A stretch of 64,000 bases of DNA from Struthio camelus (lineage: Eukaryota; Chordata; Aves; Struthioniformes; Struthionidae). Of the stretch, positions 57,881 to 64,000 are shown piece after piece. The DNA lies in the NCBI RefSeq assembly GCF_040807025.1, contig NC_090942.1, forward strand, positions 192,690,247 through 192,754,246, written 5' to 3'. The position numbers and the translations under genes are program-made. The notes under the pieces were generated by a model, which was not told the DNA's origin, ran no database searches, and saw nothing but the letters and a program-made list of their open reading frames with translations. Within the stretch, counting starts at the first letter, position 1. Each line of letters begins with the position of its first letter.

Positions 57881-59143
57881 TTAGTAATGTTCATTACACA
57901 TTTTTTTTCCAATCTTACCCTTGCCTTGAACAATAACAAGCAGAGGCAGTACCAAAATGACCTATCATCCTCTTAAATTACATCTCTTATGACAGGTTGT
58001 AGCACCATCCTGCAAAAATAGATGTGCTCCATTAGTGACTGGTGCTGTTTCATAATCTGAGCTCATTCTGTGCAGAGTCTCAAGTTGGAGATCAGTAAGC
58101 ATGGATAACTGAAGTGATAAAAGGTAAATTTCAAAACAAGCCCTGCAGGTATAGAAAGATTAGTTGTGCCCTTATAGCACAAGAGGGTAGTATGTAGAGT
58201 GTACACAGGCTATTCTTTCTTATTTACAGTTCAGGCCCTGCTGGCTCCCCAGGACTAGAAATGCAACCAATTTACTCCTGCAGCCAAGGCCCCATTCAGC
58301 ACTATTCTGCTTAGAAAACTCCCACCTAAAACAAAAGCAAAGCCTGTCACTGAATAAACATGGGTAATGGAGTTCTGTTATCTGGGAACAAAAAAAAGGT
58401 GCGAAACTACTGTCACGGGGGGGGGGGGGGGGGGGGGGGGAAGGAGACTTGTGTGATTCAGACCAGTTCTTTTTCCTTTCTTATAGCAGCAGTCTGAATT
58501 ACTGACAAACTTCAGACCAGTTTAGAGAACAGTTCCATACTTTGCATCTTCCCACCCTCCCCAAATCAGACCTTTAGGCTACAGTTTGCAATCCAAAAAA
58601 AAAAAAACACGCTAGATTAAACAACATTATTGAAAACAGATTAGCCTTTTATGACACATTTGGAAGCATTTTTTTTTCCAGAAGATCCCAGAGTGAAAGC
58701 TCAGAGCCAAAGTCTTCTAGCCAAGAAATCTTGCCAAAAACCAAAAATTCTAGGCTCTTCAAAACTTAGCAAAGGTGACAGCATCATAACCCAAAGAAGA
58801 GTAGAGCTACAGTTAAAAGTTTGAGAGATTTAAGTTAGTTAAGTTTTCTTTAAACTGTTCTACCCTGTGGTTAGTGATGAACACCTTGAAGTGCACAACC
58901 ACCTTAGTGTTTCAAAAAAAAAAACACACCTATCAATCAGCTTATTCATTAGAAAGAAACCAGATCCAGAGAATACAATCACTGAAGAGGAAGTCAGTTC
59001 CTAGAAATCAATCCTTGTTTGCTTCCTGAAACTGGTATTTGTCAAGCACAGTGAGACTTTTTTTTTTTTAAATCAATACAAAAAGCTTGAGATTTTCTTC
59101 CAAGTCAGAAGAAGTTTGCTAGTGGATGAGTAAAAAACTGAAT
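57881..59143. other. Convergent intergenic interval between PHF11 and RCBTB1
   Basis: No coding sequence recognised. The two genes end tail to tail here. It contains the poly-G run at 58417-58440 and several short A or T runs. Confidence 0.65.
58417..58440. repeat. Poly-G tract of 24
   Basis: An uninterrupted G run between the two convergent genes. It may form a G-quadruplex, and it is a likely place for assembly length error. Shorter G runs occur at 59190-59202 and 60191-60208. Confidence 0.9.
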
Positions 59144-59149
59144 TTTATT
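59144..59149 (-). terminator. RCBTB1: RCBTB1 candidate polyadenylation signal
   Basis: TTTATT on the plus strand is AATAAA on the minus strand, about 890 bases beyond the RCBTB1 stop. Other minus-strand AATAAA hexamers nearer the stop (around 59367 and 59443) could serve as alternative sites. Confidence 0.45.
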
Positions 59150-60039
59150 ATACATAATTTAAGTTTATACAATACTCCAATGGTTGGTTGGGGGGGGGGG
59201 GGAGGGGGAAGGGAAACAGAACTTCCAAAACAGTATAGCCCTTCCCCTCTAGGGGAAGCAATTTAATCTGATATCACCAGAGGTAAATCTTTCATTAACC
59301 TTTAAAAATATTGCTTGTACAGTTCACACAAAGTACATATTACAACTTATATTAAGGTATACCCAAATATAAAGCTTTATTTCCAATTATTAGATCTGTT
59401 AGTTACCCCTTTCTTCAAAGTTACTTACCTAGGCTTTGAGGATACTTTATTTCTGTACACTTTTCTAAGTACTGAAATACACTTGGTTAATTACACACAG
59501 CAAATGGCAAATTTATTCACAATCATGCAACCGCAATAAAAGATATCCATGCCATTTGCTTTGTCATAATCCCATGGAGTTAATGTTTCAAGTGACATCA
59601 TTCAGTGGCTCAGGTGAGAGACTGTTCTCTAACCCCAAAAGGCCAGTACCCCAAGTACTGCATTTAAAATATTAACAGATGGTGCTCGAATTGAGACATC
59701 CTAGCCTGAAAAATAAGTCCTTAACACCACTTGGTATCTTTTGCATGCTGCAATTTTTCTCTCTCCATTTGAAGTCCTGAGCTGTTCCAACATCCTCAGT
59801 TGCTAAATGCAACTGAGTATTTTGGTTGATATTTACTCAACAGTTCATTCTTCTGGAACACAGAAAACATTTGGTTTTTGTTTTGTGTTTTTTTTTTTTT
59901 TTTTTTAAATACAGGCTTTCACATCTTCTGATAAAAGAGACCAGGTTATGTGGGTTTATCTGTACACTTTTGCCAGCCTGTTATACCATGCCATCTGCAA
60001 AAAAACCTTGCAATCACCGAAAACTTACAGCCTCTTGTT
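59150..60039 (-). other. RCBTB1: RCBTB1 3' UTR
   Basis: Non-coding sequence following the stop codon at 60040-60042, extending leftwards to the candidate signal at 59144. The extent is inferred. Confidence 0.55.

Positions 60040-64000
<3,961 letters not shown>

Overview
This is vertebrate nuclear DNA, almost certainly from a bird. The genes are split by GT-AG introns, there are two CpG-island promoters, truncated CR1 LINE 3' ends lie in an intron, and interspersed repeats are otherwise sparse. Three genes can be assembled exon by exon. SETDB2 (+, stop at 28831) and PHF11 (+, stop at 57109) are complete in coding sequence. RCBTB1 (-) is represented only by its last two coding exons. This matches the human 13q14 order CAB39L (-), SETDB2 (+), PHF11 (+), RCBTB1 (-); that order is recalled knowledge, not computed here.

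Layout: 1-8.7 kb has no recognisable coding exon and is probably 5' intron or flank of the divergent gene (CAB39L by synteny). 8.7-9.9 kb is a CpG island with NRF-1, YY1 and CCAAT motifs that ends in the SETDB2 leader and start codon (9865). 9.9-28.8 kb holds 13 SETDB2 coding exons that join in frame to 708 codons plus stop: N-terminal region, MBD, pre-SET, and a SET domain split by an insertion. 28.8-34.3 kb is non-coding spacer. 34.3-35.4 kb is the PHF11 CpG island, with a donor at 34803/34804 and a perfect inverted pair of ETS sites, followed by a diverged 70-bp tandem duplication carrying an IRF/ETS-like and CRE-like motifs. 39.3-57.1 kb holds nine PHF11 coding exons (284 codons): an extended PHD-type zinc finger, basic patches, and a C-terminal coiled coil. 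57.1-59.1 kb is the tail-to-tail interval, with a run of 24 G. 59.1-63.5 kb is the RCBTB1 3' end.

The neighbours act on chromatin and signalling: SETDB2 is an H3K9 methyltransferase-family protein, PHF11 a small PHD-finger nuclear regulator, and RCBTB1 an RCC1/BTB adaptor. No bacterial-type systems, CRISPR arrays, rRNAs or intact tRNAs were seen. The most interesting leads are a 60-nt frame-preserving candidate cassette exon in SETDB2, a candidate alternative last exon in PHF11, an open but AUG-less upstream reading frame in PHF11 exon 1, and the duplicated regulatory-looking module downstream of the PHF11 promoter.
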